A DNA stretch of 64,000 nt, from positions 13,867,925 to 13,931,924 of the forward strand of contig OX235266.1 in NCBI GenBank assembly GCA_944472135.2, written 5' to 3'. Both the position numbers and the translations under genes were made by a program. The notes under the pieces are model-generated. The model did no database searches. It was not told where the DNA came from and worked only from the letters and a program-made list of their open reading frames with translations. Positions 10,280 to 21,655 of this stretch are shown here, piece after piece; the first letter of the stretch is position 1, and the number at the start of each line of letters is the position of its first letter. This stretch comes from Trichobilharzia regenti. Lineage: Eukaryota; Platyhelminthes; Trematoda; Strigeidida; Schistosomatidae.

Positions 10280-11019
10280 TGCTCTGTCCTATGATGATAA
10301 GTTAAGTTGCGACTTAACTAGCATACGATTTGTTTCTCGTGAATCCAGATTGTTTCAGGTGAAATTCTGCATCCAATCCAGTATTTAGTCTCACCATGGC
10401 TTAATATTTAGCTTGGCACAGACAAGCGTTAGTAAATATGTTATAAATGACTGAGTGAATACAGTAAAGGTTTTTATTCGGCCAACTTTTCACCTTTTCT
10501 GATGCATATCAGCAGGAAATTTCGTTTTCTGAAGTTAGTTAATTTGAGGGCTTAGACAACAAGACTTATCTGTAACCATAAAGCTCCTGATACTTCTCAT
10601 GAGATTCAACGGTAAGGAATTACCATAAGTTCGTACGTTCAGTCATTTATTATGGTGCTGCGAAGATTCTGTCGGTCCAGTTTCTCATCGTTATTTCTAC
10701 CTCGAAGTCTCATCAGCTTTGCTCTCTGTGAAAAAAAAACGGATTCATACTGGCTGACATTCAACAGGGTGGTACAGTCACAACTGAGAATCTCGGCATT
10801 CCTTGTTCATCTCAACAAATCAGTACTTCTACTGTTGACTGATGTAATCAGTTAAATTACTAAACAAAATAGTTAAGAAGGCCGTAGCGCTGACATACAC
10901 CCGTGTATCACATTTTGAATATGACTACTAAACTAGCCACTTCCTGATACACAAATAAATGAAACCGAGTGCCTGCCCACATGCCAGGATGAACAAACAG
11001 ACAATTTACGAAAACTTCT
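10280..11019. other. unassigned AT-rich sequence
   Basis: No convincing gene, repeat family or splice pattern is seen here. A 67-codon plus-strand ORF at 10652-10855 has no recognisable domain and probably arises by chance. Confidence 0.3.
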
Positions 11020-11645
11020 CCCGTAGTCTTATGCGTTGAAGACATGAAAAGGTTAACTGCTTTCGATCATAGATGTCTGCGATCCCTGTCTCACGTTAGG
11101 TGGTTTCACAAGATAAGTAATGTTGACGTTAGGCGTAGAGTGTTGGGCAAAGAGGGAAAATCAATCGACGAGGCTATAAAGTTACATAGACTAAGATGGC
11201 TAGGTCACGTGGTGCGCATGCCTAACCACCGCCTCCCCCGACGGGCATTGCTAGCTGACATAGGTTCAGGTTGGAAAAGAGCCAGTGGTGGCCAAACAAA
11301 AACATGGCATCAATCCATGAAATCCTTGACAGTTAAACTGAGTCAGGTAGGGAGATGCAGACTCCCGGGTTGGGGACCTCGGGACTCTAGGAATCAATGG
11401 CTGGAGACAATAGGTGACATGGCTCAAAATCGTTGTCAATGGCGCAGATGTATTCAGTCTCTGTAATCCTTCATATTCCTTTCTACCATTACCCATTCTG
11501 TTTCACTCTCATACTTGTCAAACTCTATTGATTCTCTTCACTCATCTTCTTGTCTACCTTTGTGTGTGTGCTATTTGGAACGCGGCAACTCGAACTGCTG
11601 CACTTCGGTGCCAAGTTCTATGTTGAATCCAGACAGACAGAGACA
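11020..11645 (+). mobile_element. non-LTR retrotransposon, ORF2 C-terminus and 3' UTR with (CAGA)n tail
   Basis: Positions 11044-11466 keep an open frame of 140 codons that reads like the C-terminal end of LINE ORF2: DHRCLRSLSHVRWFHKISN, then [20 protein letters not shown], ending just after a WRRCIQSL segment. This is a different family from the RTE copies around it. The 3' UTR ends with 'ccaagttctatgttgaatccagacagacagag'. A severely 5'-truncated copy of this same end sits at 22691-22777 with target-site duplications. The insert is truncated 5' of 11020. Confidence 0.75.
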
Positions 11646-11879
11646 GTTTTATGCAATCTAGAAACACCCAAAGTAACGGAAAAATTGTTTGAAAACTCCC
11701 TCCCGAAAAATCGAACCGCAATACTTAATTCTTATTTCAACGTTTCGACTAACTTTGTAATTATTATCTCCTTTTCACCTAGACTGTTTATTACTTCTCT
11801 GATATGTGCATATTACATGCTGATGTGATCCTCATTATTTTTTTCTGTTCATGTTTAGTCTCCAATTTTAATGCGCTTC

Positions 11880-12850
11880 TTTGTCGTGGTGCGATACACT
11901 GATAGAAGATACGTAGACGACATTTTTGTTATCTGCGATAATAACATAATTCTAGATGATGTCTTGTTTTGCTTTCAACAACTGTCATCCTTCTTTACAA
12001 TTCACCATAGAAAAGGAATCTGAACTAAGTATTCCATTTCTTGATGTGTGCCTTAGTAGACGTAATGACAGATGTCTCTAAGGTTTCATCCACGGCAAAC
12101 GTACATGGAACGGACAACTAACTAATTCTTATAGTTGGGTACCTATCTCCTAAACTAATCCATTCACTCTGCCTTAGGGTAAGAAGCATTTGTAGTTTTG
12201 ATTGCGTTGACTCAGAACTTGACTTCTTAAAAGCCACTCTCGCAGAAAACGGTTACCCTAATCGATTTATTGACAGTAACATGAAAGATAAGCAGTCCAA
12301 TTTGGTCACTGGCTCAATATTAAAGAAAACCTTATTCATGAACTCGGGATTCAAAGGCAATCAAGCTTCAGATATGCTAAAAATCCGCCTCTCTAAAGCA
12401 GCCAGTAAGAAGTTCTTTGCAGGAAAGTAACAAATGACGTTCACCAGGAGCACGTTTTTCTCCATTTCTGTAAAAGATAAACTTCTCCATCTGGCCTTCT
12501 CCATATGCATCTATCAGTTTACCTGCTTCTCTTGTGGAGTAAGGTATATTGGCTATAGCCAGAGAACGCTTTCCACATGGATACGAGAACATATTCCAGC
12601 TGCATGGTTTCACAAGGGAGAAAGGAAGTGTTTGTGAAGCTCTATGCTAGAACACAACTGATTGACTCCTGTCACTCTTCCAACCTTGACCATGATTTTA
12701 AGATCATCTACCTAATTCATGCTAATTTAACTCGTTCTCTCCGTTAAAGACTTCTAAAGACAGTAGAGGGTCTTGGCCATTCCTGAATCCAAGCTAGACT
12801 TCTGTGTACAAAAGAAGTATGCACAGTGGCTTATTCTGCCTTGGCCGTAG
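11880..12850 (+). mobile_element. Penelope-like element, RT and GIY-YIG remnants
   Basis: The plus strand shows an RT active-site block (RYVDDIFVICDNN) near 11910, then a decayed thumb and linker region, and a GIY-YIG domain near 12510-12620 (CIYQFTCFSCGVRYIGYSQR, then H..AAWFHKGERK). At least five frameshifts or stops separate these pieces. The original element would have carried a single RT-EN polyprotein. Confidence 0.75.
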
Positions 12851-13429
12851 ACGGATAGACATTTATTTATTTCTCCCCATTACTACAGTCATTATTATTA
12901 TTCCTATTATTATCACTGTTCTCACTTTGAATTGTTTCCGCTTGTTCCACTTATCAGTCTAAATTCAAAATCTTTTTTACAATATTGAATTCTATCTTAT
13001 CAAATTTCACACCATGTTATGTAAACTTTTATATTGACGTACTAATCCTATAATTATATAGCCCTTCCCAACATCTACGCACCCTATATATTATTTCATT
13101 GCATTTCATACTACTATTATTATGATTTCACTGAATATTGCGTCCTTTGTAATATGTTGTACGATGCTATTTGATTTGAGTGAATCGAAGTCCTCCTGAC
13201 CATAGACTGTCTGCATGAACCAATGGTGTGTAATTCTAATGAATAGAGCTTTTTTAATTTACTTTGCTGGGAATACTCAACTTGACTTTATGATAATTCT
13301 TACAGTTGAGTTTTAGTTAAATAATTTCATTATATACAGTGCTTGCTTTGGGTTACATAAACTTCCGTTGCCTGTATAGTTGACTAACGTCCCTACTGAC
13401 ATGGTTTTCAGTTATTGATCAAGGTTTAC

Positions 13430-13575
13430 AATTGGTGGATGGTGGCTAGCAGTGGAATCCAGGATGCGCATTTCGTCCTATTTGGGACTCGTCAGCTGGA
13501 TGTACCTGCATTTCTCAGTGAGTGATGATGTTCCCACCGTGGCTCGAACCCAGTACCCATAGTTTCAAACGCCAA
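13430..13575 (-). repeat. hammerhead satellite/SINE monomer, partial
   Basis: Minus-strand fragment from 'ccaattg' through the hammerhead into the tRNA-like head, ending at 'tttggcgtttg'. It is followed immediately by RTE sequence. Confidence 0.8.
13449..13505 (-). ncRNA. hammerhead ribozyme (Schistosoma satellite type)
   Basis: Identical core to the 61-kb array: stem I ATCCAG/CTGGAT, CTGACGA, stem II GTCC-CAAATA-GGAC, GAAA, short stem III. Confidence 0.88.
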
Positions 13576-14455
13576 AGGTTGCCTATTATCACAGATGATA
13601 TACTTAAATTGTCATGGAATGGATTATCAATCAGACTGCGGGTGGGCAGCGTGGAGACAGGAATACGCTGGACCACTGATAAGAAGAGTCTAGATGATCT
13701 AGATTTCTCAGATGGTTTATGTTTAATGTCACAAAAAACCAGAAGACTTTCAGGCAAAAACTAACAAACTGGCTGAAGAGCCTCGCACCAAAAAAAGAGG
13801 ACTCCAGGTGAACATAGAGAAGACACAGGTGGTGAATACAATCAACGAACTGCTACAACAATAACAACCAGCATCAACGGGAGAGATTTGACAGAGGTGA
13901 CCTCCTTCACTTATCCTGCTAGGAATCATCGTTTCGGCCACAAGCAGTCGGAATAGATCAAGATGTCAAAGTCAGCCAGTAAGAATTGGAAAGGCAAGAT
14001 ACCCCTTCATCAATCTGAAACCGATTTGTAAATCTCCTGCACTCAACCAGCATAAACAACAAGAGTCGCGTTTTCAAAACAAATGTGAAGTCATTCAGCT
14101 CTTCTATACTGGTCGAAAACTTGCCCAGCATGTCACGAAAAGGATTTCCAACAGGCTACTGCAGACGTTTTATCAACAGCTTCCAACTATGCTGGCTCCA
14201 TACTAAATATCATATAAACCATCCACGAGCCAATTGGTCAACAAATATGTCGAAGGAAATGGAGATGGACAGGGGACACCCAAGAGACTGTCGATTGACA
14301 TCGTGCGCAATGCAGGCCATCACTCAACAAGGAATCGCAGTGAGATGTGAGGAGTCAGTCGGCTGTGTGAGAGCAGCATGGAGGAGATGGTATGGTGAGA
14401 AAGAGATGACAGAATTCGGGCAATCATCGAACTATCCAGCTGAACATATTAATTA
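13575..14455 (+). mobile_element. RTE LINE fragment
   Basis: Plus-strand RTE from the 'gatgatctagatttctcagatgg' (LDDLDFSDGL, a changed FADD region) to the ORF2 C-terminus. The frame is broken near 13760. The 3' (AAT)n tail is absent. Confidence 0.65.
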
Positions 14456-14509
14456 GTGACTGCAAGAATCTGCATAAAATGACTTTATGCAATTAATTCC
14501 TTGGAGATG

Positions 14510-15440
14510 CAAATAAGATCTAATAAATTGCCTGATCCAACAAGCAAGGGCAATATTCTCTCAGGGATGTCTCATTGCAGAGCTTAATATTATTAAACAT
14601 TTGCTGAGTAAGATCAGTTACCCGGAAAATTTCATCGATAAGAATATGAATCTGAAGTGAAGGCAGGTCAAAGTACCAACAGCTCCGAAGAAGAAAGGCC
14701 CTGTTCTTGCGACTTCGGTTCCTCGGTGACAATAACAGTGAAATGTTAACACAACGCCTACATGGTACGGCGGTAAATAGAGCACTCAATGCCCCAGAAG
14801 TATTATATTTCTTAAAAACCACCTATATTTTGTGTTCAGGAGTTGAAGATTAACTACCTTATTTTGCCTCTTCAATGTACACCTATCAATTTTAATGCTT
14901 CTATGGAGCCAGTCACCTGCAAAGGCCGGACAATTAGGTGTGTTGGCTTTCGGATTTCCAGACACTATCCTGCATAGCGTTTCAGTAACGGACAAAAGGT
15001 TCCATTCATATGTCTGTATTGCCTCAGCTCGTAGATAAAGAACGCAAGATTGATGTTAATGAGGCGGCTTACGAAGTCGTCTATCGTATACCAACCAATC
15101 TTAATTTTATCCCATTCAAGAGTTTGCTACTACAGATTTCTGAGTCTGGCTGTTGGAATCTGCATTAAGAAGCCTAACCTATGTATTCAAAAGAAGGTAT
15201 TTGGTTCATTTGCTTTCCTAGCCCCTTGGCAATCAAGGTTTTAATGATGCTCAATTTGTTGTGGAAATTTTCTTGATTTTTATTTGATATATTATTCGTG
15301 ATTACATTTTAATGCTCATTATTATTGATGAATCTTCAGTGAACTGTAATTCCATTGATCTTAACAAACTGACAGTATTTAAAAACACCAAAGCACCTTT
15401 AACGACGATTATTCTTGAATATTTAGGTTACAGTTTAATG
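14510..15440 (+). mobile_element. Penelope-like element, linker and degraded GIY-YIG
   Basis: Plus-strand text with PLE spacing: LLSKISYPENFIDKNMN near 14600, APKKKALF near 14690, a disrupted cysteine block near 14900, then DVNEAAYEVVYRIPTNLNF near 15060-15110 and a family tail ('tttaatgctcattattattgatgaatcttcagtg') shared with 26.2 kb. Stops and indels are throughout. Confidence 0.65.
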
Positions 15441-16510
15441 TTTGAAAATCTACTTTGATAAGTAAATTTTAAAACCAAGGTTTACTTTATTCAGTAATAC
15501 TCCTCCTGATGTATTCCTTATATCATTTTCCCACCCTAATCTATTATCATGATCCGTTGAAATGTTGACTCATACCATATACTCCATCGCCTTTTATATG
15601 AATATGTTTCACAAGTATTTATGACATCAGAATGTCTGAATGGCGCTGTGTAAATACACAGTACACATGTGTATCAGATAAATTACGTTCACCGATTGTT
15701 TTGTCTAAATTCATTCAGAAAATAACTCCTGGTTGACATGAGTCGAATTAAAACTACTTATTTCAGTTAATCAGTAGTGTATAGGTTTATGCAAATACGC
15801 CTAATTTGCTGAATATCATTTCTGGTATCAAGTAAATGATACACACACTGTGATATAAATAGATTTCGTTTCCAATGGAAACTGTGCTAACAGTTTACCG
15901 CCGTTAAATTGTTTAAATTGCAAATTGCGGATCACTTTACAGCGTTGCTAGTAGGCTGGAGTAGCTAGCTGGAAATCAGATGGTTTCAGCTAGTTCAATG
16001 GCTTCGTGAGCTCAATTAAACCAAGTAAGCAGATGATGAGGTCAATGCGAAACGAGTGAAACCAATGTTAATCGGTTTTCATATCACCTCGTTCCGTCTA
16101 ACCAGCAACAACTACATATAGTTGACACGAGTAGTATGTAACTACTCATGTAAGTCAATTAGTAGTATACAGTTATTATGTAAACAGTGAACTGATTCCT
16201 TTAACGTCTTTCTGAGTTGCAGTGTTGTCATTTACACCTATTACAAAGAAACAGGATGGAAAAAAATCATGCCTTTCATAAGGAAATAAGGCGAACTTCA
16301 CAGTAATATTTACTGATAACGACGTTTTATTTTCCATAGTCCAAGGTGTAACGACAGAAAACAGTGGCCAGGAGAAAATCAACAGATATTTATAAATTTT
16401 TATGTGCATTATTATTAGCGTTATTGTTAACACAGAAGCAAGATCTTCTGATTTGTTATTTTCCTGCTGAAGGTTATTCTGTACTGCTTGTGACCGTTTC
16501 TTAGAATTTT
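15440..16510. other. unassigned AT-rich sequence
   Basis: No gene is recognised. A plus-strand hammerhead-like string at 16033-16052 (ATGATGA, 9 nt, GAAA) has one core change and only one possible stem II pair. An 85-codon minus-strand ORF at 16176-16433 shows no domain. Confidence 0.3.
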
Positions 16511-16690
16511 AAGCCATATATCTGCGAATCGTATCCGCCCACGTTAAGTCTGCTGTGATTGGCTGTTGAGTTCCTCTAGGTTAAGCTTTGTTATTGTTTT
16601 TCTCATGACCCTGATTCCGAACATAAACATTGACGTAAATTGTTGTCTACAAGTTTGGCTTGTTCGCAGACAGCTCTAAACACATAGGTA
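16510..16690 (-). repeat. degraded LTR fragment related to the 40/44-kb LTR
   Basis: Reverse complement shares blocks with the LTRs at 40193-40528 and 30129-30441: 'tttgtagacaacaatttacgtcaatg', 'catgagaaaaa' and 'ccaatcacagca.acttaacgtgg'. Both ends are missing. Confidence 0.55.
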
Positions 16691-16729
16691 CTCACATAAC
16701 TTCCTTGCTTCGTTTATATAAATGGCTAT

Positions 16730-17000
16730 ACTCAGAGACAAGCTCTGTAGGCTAAAGGACCCGGTGGACGCAATTAAACAAAATAATATAATTTACAAAA
16801 CACATTGTATTGACTGTGAGTGAGGTCAACTACATGGGTCAAACCGGTAGATCAGGAGTAGTGAGATTATCAGAACACAAGAAATTAGCTAAGGTACGAA
16901 TGGTTGACCCCACCCACGAAGATAAGTAATTTAGAAAACAGCTCAGCAATAGCACTGCATGCATTAACACACAACCACACACACACATAATATAGGTAGG
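16730..17000 (+). mobile_element. Penelope-like GIY-YIG fragment
   Basis: Plus strand reads IIYKTHCIDCE then, after a one-base shift, NYMGQTGRSGVVRLSEHKKLA, a GIY-YIG core of the type found at 32.6 kb. It is flanked by unassigned sequence. Confidence 0.6.
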
Positions 17001-17560
17001 TGGTTGTAGAGACAGATTGATTACTGAATCATTGTTCGTCGAGTGAATCTACAACCAACACATGCAACAGAAATAACTTAATGCAAATACCTGACATACT
17101 GAAGATATTATTACCACCAGTCAAATCAGAGGAGGATAATAAATAATGTTAAAATGTATTCGGTTCACATTGTAACATTCTAACAAGTTATTTATTTATT
17201 TTGTTATAGATTTTTCAAGAAATTTAAAGACACTCAGATGTGCAGCAATATATATTTTCAAATTATGGTATTCACAGTTACCAAGGTAATGTAAATAAAT
17301 GTTGAAATCATTAAAGCAACACATTCATAATCGTCCAATGAGTCAATAATCACAATGTTTACTACATGCATAAATACATAAATTGTTGTTTATTAAAAGT
17401 GTTTTTTTCAAGAAATGTCCAGGTGAAATATGAATGAAACCTTGAATCGCATTTGTTTGTTGTTTCTTTTCGGTTTCAAATTTCATTAGATTTCCTCTTT
17501 CCCACCCCCCCTTTTAACGGAGGATGTAATCCCGTAAGACATTCCTGTGCATAGAGTAGA
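17000..17560. other. unassigned AT-rich sequence
   Basis: No ORF, repeat family or strong splice pair is recognised. The 17.49-kb C-rich run 'cccacccccccttttaac' is the only compositional feature. Confidence 0.3.
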
Positions 17561-18420
17561 GAAATGTGGAAAAGTACATGAGGAAGAAAGCGGAAAATGA
17601 CTACTCACTACCTGTTGTAAACAAGAAGCCACTTTATATACGACTACAATTCAAGGGTGATATACCAAGTGAGATAATTACGAGGAAATTAAGAAAATCA
17701 GTTCAAGGAACCTTTAGTGCCGGCGAACTACGCGTCTTATTCTCTACCCGACCGATGGTGCTAACTCAACTGAAAGATAAAGTACCTAGACTAGCCACTA
17801 CAAATGGTATCTACCAATTCAACTGCGCTTGTGGAGAGAGTTATATTGGTCGTTGCTCTAGGAACTTGGTTTTTTGTTCTTGAGAATATATCTCACTATG
17901 GCTAAGTAAAAGTGTAGTTAAAACCATTAACAGTTCAATATTGGACCATCTGGTCCAAACGGGCAACAAAGCCAGCGTGGAAGAATCCTTCTCTAAAATC
18001 TACCGGGTGCCTAATAAATTGCTGAAATCATAGAAGCACCCACCTTATGCTCAAAACAACAGAGGCTATTGCAATTCCCCTCAAACAACCAGTGCTCTGT
18101 GTTCAAGAGAAGAAAGTCCAGCCAGCCCCTACTACTGCCCTGACTGGCCCTCAGTACAGACTACAAATTCATAAATTTGTAATATTATGTTTGATATTGT
18201 TCCTGACATTCAGCTTATTTTATGTTGATGCTATTGAACTTTAATCTATTGATATTATTATTATTATTGATTCGATGTTATTTAAACAACATTAGTGTTG
18301 TTCATAACACTAATTCACTCATTCACTATAATGTATACATAACTGTAGAGCCTGATGATTAAGTTGTCGAAAACAGTACTCTTTGTTCAGTATCCATTCT
18401 TTTGGAAAACGAACAGTGTT
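17560..18420 (+). mobile_element. Penelope-like element, EN region with hammerhead-like end
   Basis: Positions 17566-17883 keep about 105 codons open: KKPLYIRLQFKGDIPSEIIT, then GIYQFNCACGESYIGRCSRN. The frame is then lost, but the remainder can be followed to about 18140. The tail at 18343-18363 contains CTGATGA, 10 nt, GAAA, matching the conserved core of PLE hammerhead motifs, though the 10-nt segment forms no good stem II. Confidence 0.7.
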
Positions 18421-18856
18421 AACGTCACTTCTTCATGTATTCTGATAGACAAAGCAAAATATGTAATGAAATATTCAACGAATGAGTGATTGATCGCTTG
18501 GTAGTGAGCAATGTCATCAATGTCTATCAACACGTTAGCATAAATGGTCACTGAATGCTGTCAGTTGACGTCGCAAAGTTGTCATTAAGCTAGGCAATTT
18601 GTCATCTCTTGACGCTTGAATTTATTATAGAATGATTGCAACAGATCACTGGGAAGATATGATCTACATTCTGTGCTTACTGACACTTATGAACTCTCTC
18701 AAACGAAGGCAATTCTCTTTTGTGTGTGATTTGTGCCCTCCTAAATAACTGGATGGTTGAAGAAATAGTTAGGCGACAGTAGGCAGCAAGCGAAACAGCT
18801 GAGCCGCAGAATTCCTGGTGAATACTTCTGATTGTACTGTGGTGGTGTGATACAGA

Positions 18857-18860
<4 letters not shown>
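18420..18860. other. unassigned sequence between PLE tail and (TA)n
   Basis: No gene is recognised. The end at 18836-18858 ('gtggtggtgtgatacagac') recurs reversed near 54250-54280 and partly near 31145, so it belongs to an unnamed repeat. Confidence 0.3.

Positions 18861-18929
<69 letters not shown>
18861..18929. repeat. (TA)n microsatellite
   Basis: About 69 nt of uninterrupted alternating A and T. Similar tracts lie at 27594-27628, 50117-50159, 50170-50209 and 52593-52635. ORFs rich in YIYIYI come from these tracts and are not genes. Confidence 0.95.
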
Positions 18930-18932
<3 letters not shown>

Positions 18933-19769
18933 GGAGATTATATTTGCTGCTGCCAACCACGTATGTGGTCCGGAACTCGATCCTCGGCCATTGACGCACT
19001 CTTATATATCACTAAGATGGTAGTAGCACTGGCAAAGAAGGAAGGTTGAGCTTAAGGCTAGCAACCCTATCCCGCAAAAGTAAACACCACTGCTACGGAA
19101 ACTTCAAGCCTTCAGGTGGTATCCCTATGTTCCACTGGGAACGTAAAAGAAGTTTAAACGTAATTTGCTGTTAGAGACACAAAGCTTGTCCCACATTTCA
19201 AAACTGCATTAGCAATAGAATGCTATGCATATTTAAACATTCTATTTCATGTCATTCAATGTAAGCCTAAATCACACGCTCAGTGATTGATTGACGAATA
19301 TAAACTGCATATACATAAACTGGGGTTTGATTAATGAAAAATACACCTTGCCTTCGTGTCTTGCCTTCTGCTTTTACATCACAACATGATCAAAAGCTAA
19401 AATATCTAAGAGTCAGCTTTATGAGAACATTGCCAACAAAATATGGAACTTCAGATCTTATTCAGGAAATCATCAGCCATAATTGTTTACAAATTCTGTT
19501 TATTTCAGTTTAAACTAGGAATCTAAATTCGAAAGAGTTTTCATCGTATTATCTAAAAGTGGAAATGTAGAAACCATCTTTAAACTTAGGATTAAGCGGA
19601 TAGTGTTTTACTTAAGGCACATTTAGGTGGAACATGCACATAGGTACTCTTTTAAAGTTGCAGAGCACTAGGAAAACGTCTAGACATCGGTACTATCATT
19701 TATTCTGTTAACTTTTCATAAGCTGCTTATAGCCCACCAAAATAAATGATTGTACCATTTTATACTGCA

Positions 19770-20225
19770 AAAACTGTTGTTCTTGCTTTATTGCTGGAAT
19801 AGTCAACAGAAGATTGAATATCTAACTGACTGGAACCTATCTTGAAGCTAAGTTGCTTCCCGTTTATCCGAAAACACTCTCTTTGATCCAATCGAAGGTT
19901 GACAGACACCCCCTTCATTGGAACTCTCACTGTGTGAACGAATTCACGTGTATTTGTGGTAGCAGTTACATTGGCAGAATAGCAAGTATGCTTCGCCTTC
20001 CATTTCCTAAACATTGACCAAAACGCCCAAATCTCAAGTGCTATTACCAGGCTTCTCGTCGATACGGGTTATGAGTTGGACATCGGGAAATCCTCTAAAA
20101 TTATCAGGGATAATGTGGTTCAGTTCTCCTCAAGTTTGCCAAAGCAGTCTCCATAAACTCCTGAAACCCGATATATGTGTTCAAAAAGAAGCGGTTATCA
20201 TCATTCTTTCCTTGCACACCTGGTA
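19770..20225 (+). mobile_element. Penelope-like GIY-YIG fragment, heavily decayed
   Basis: Plus-strand 'gtgaacgaattcacgtgtatttgtggtagcagttacattggcaga' reads NEFTCICGSSYIGR, the PLE endonuclease signature, with the linker upstream (near 19800) and tail to 20225 in shifting frames. Confidence 0.6.
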
Positions 20226-20329
20226 ACTGGATGTCTTTATCCTATCGTCTTCACTTGATTACGCCACTGTCGGCTTAAACCTCATCTTTCTTTGATGTAG
20301 TGTAATTTTAGATATAATGAAAATTTTTA

Positions 20330-20880
20330 GCTCAGGTAGATGATTTTGATGTAGTTGTGTACTCTGAGCTAGATGGTCTTTCTGGGAAGCTTTCATTGTC
20401 CTACCGGGCAACATCTTCAGTGCGTACTTCAATTTGTTGAAGTCAGCTTTTAGCTTTCTCCACGAGTTTATTAGTCATCTCTCCTGGTGAGACAACGTTC
20501 AGATATTAGATAGAGGAAACACCAAGAATGCTAGAGAATTTTTAGAAGCCTCATGTTCCAGTGAATCGTCAATCAGCAGACACATCGTCATAGACAAAAT
20601 TTACCAATTCATAAGAATGAAATCTCACACACAAAGGGTCATAGTTCAAGTCAAAGAAACAATCAGTTCCAATACATGTAGCCTAGAGGGGGTGTGAAAA
20701 CACACGGAAACAATGAATCACATTCAAGATCACCAGGAGAGGTGACTAATAAACTGATGAAGAAATCTAAAAGCTCACTTCAACAAATTGAAGTATGTGC
20801 CGAAGACGTTGCCTAGCAGGACAATGAGATCTTCGCAAATTAATCATCCAGCTCAGAGAACACAACTACATCAAAATAGT
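20330..20880 (+). mobile_element. short Penelope-like copy with terminal inverted repeats
   Basis: A plus-strand EN tail (LDRGNTKNAREFLEAS-like, 20500-20640) matches the longer copy at 32.75-33.03 kb. Arms 20330-20478 and 20735-20880 are reverse complements over about 145 bp. Each arm carries a hammerhead-like core. The interior is only about 255 bp, so this is a severely deleted copy that kept both ends. Confidence 0.7.
20391..20420 (-). ncRNA. PLE-associated hammerhead ribozyme core
   Basis: Minus strand: CTGAAGA (all fixed bases of CUGANGA), then a segment whose ends pair (GTTG/CAAT, one wobble), then GAAA. Downstream, AGCT...AGCT can form stem III, followed by C as the cleavage base. A GTAC/GTAC stem I is possible, but the three positions next to the core do not pair well. 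The plus-strand arm copy at 20800 has two core changes (CCGAAGA, GAGA). Confidence 0.5.
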
Positions 20881-21189
20881 TTAATTTTGCTTGTCTCGTG
20901 TTTCTATGATTTCTGCTGAACTCACTACATTGTTACCTAATAAATTAGTTGCTCATCAACTTACTCATCTATCATCTTTAATACGTGACTCCTTTACCAT
21001 TGTATGCATGCACCTACTTTGTTTAAACTTGAATTACCTGTGCAAAAACTGTGTAAGCGTTATTTTTTGAGCTCTGTTTACTAAGTCTAGAATCTCCTGT
21101 CAACTGACATCATAAACACTCTGAGTTATTTTAGATATAAGATTCCCGAGTTAGAAAGTAAGAAAGCAATATCAATTTATTATACTTAC

Positions 21190-21207
21190 AGGAAGGTACT
21201 CAGATAA
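21190..21207 (-). CDS. candidate micro-exon (18 nt)
   Basis: Minus strand: acceptor ...ctatttatattacag, an 18-nt exon coding LSEYLP in phase 0, donor gtaagtata. Both splice signals are near consensus. Phase 1 meets a stop. The gene it belongs to is not established. A 9-nt alternative using a weaker AG (21190-21198) exists. Confidence 0.4.
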
Positions 21208-21354
21208 CTGTAATATAAATAGTAGGGATGGAAGAGTTTGTAAAGTTATGTCCTTTACATACAAGGTCAAACGAAAATTCTTTTGTAAAATAAGTCACTT
21301 TATAACCCTAATGTGAATCAATTTTTAGTCAAGCAGTTACTCATAGTTTCATGA

Positions 21355-21655
21355 GAATTCCTTATCAGGACAAGACATATAAGCGAACAATATTGTCGTT
21401 TTCAATTAGATCTTCTTCAGGCTTTACTTTAATTTATGTATAAAATTTTAACCAATAACGGTGATCTTTCGGACCAAATAATAAATGATAATAGTAATAA
21501 TAATGTGGTGAATGGGGAGGTGGCTAGTGAAATCCTACATCTAAGATTATCGAGAGCAATAAAACGGACTTATACTGCTGCCAGGCACTGTTTGTCATTT
21601 TCCAGCCGACCAAATACGATTGTTCAAGCGACAGACAAGCTACCTAGCCTGGCTA
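21355..21655 (+). mobile_element. Penelope-like end plus truncated EN
   Basis: Starts with the same terminal sequence as 48.32 kb ('agcgaacaatattgtc.ttcaattagatcttcttca'), then reads VASEILHLRLSRAIKRTYTAARHCLSF-type linker in frame 21436-21650. It is cut off by the 3' end of the RTE at 21656. The reverse complement of 21388-21420 holds CTGAAGA, 10 nt, GAAA. Confidence 0.7.

Noticed and set aside
16033..16052. hammerhead-like ATGATGA-9 nt-GAAA
   Set aside because: One core base is changed, only one stem II pair is possible, and no matching stems I or III were found.
18741..19023. ORFs on both strands rich in YIYIYI
   Set aside because: They are translations of the (TA)n tract, not genes. The same applies at 49990-50397.
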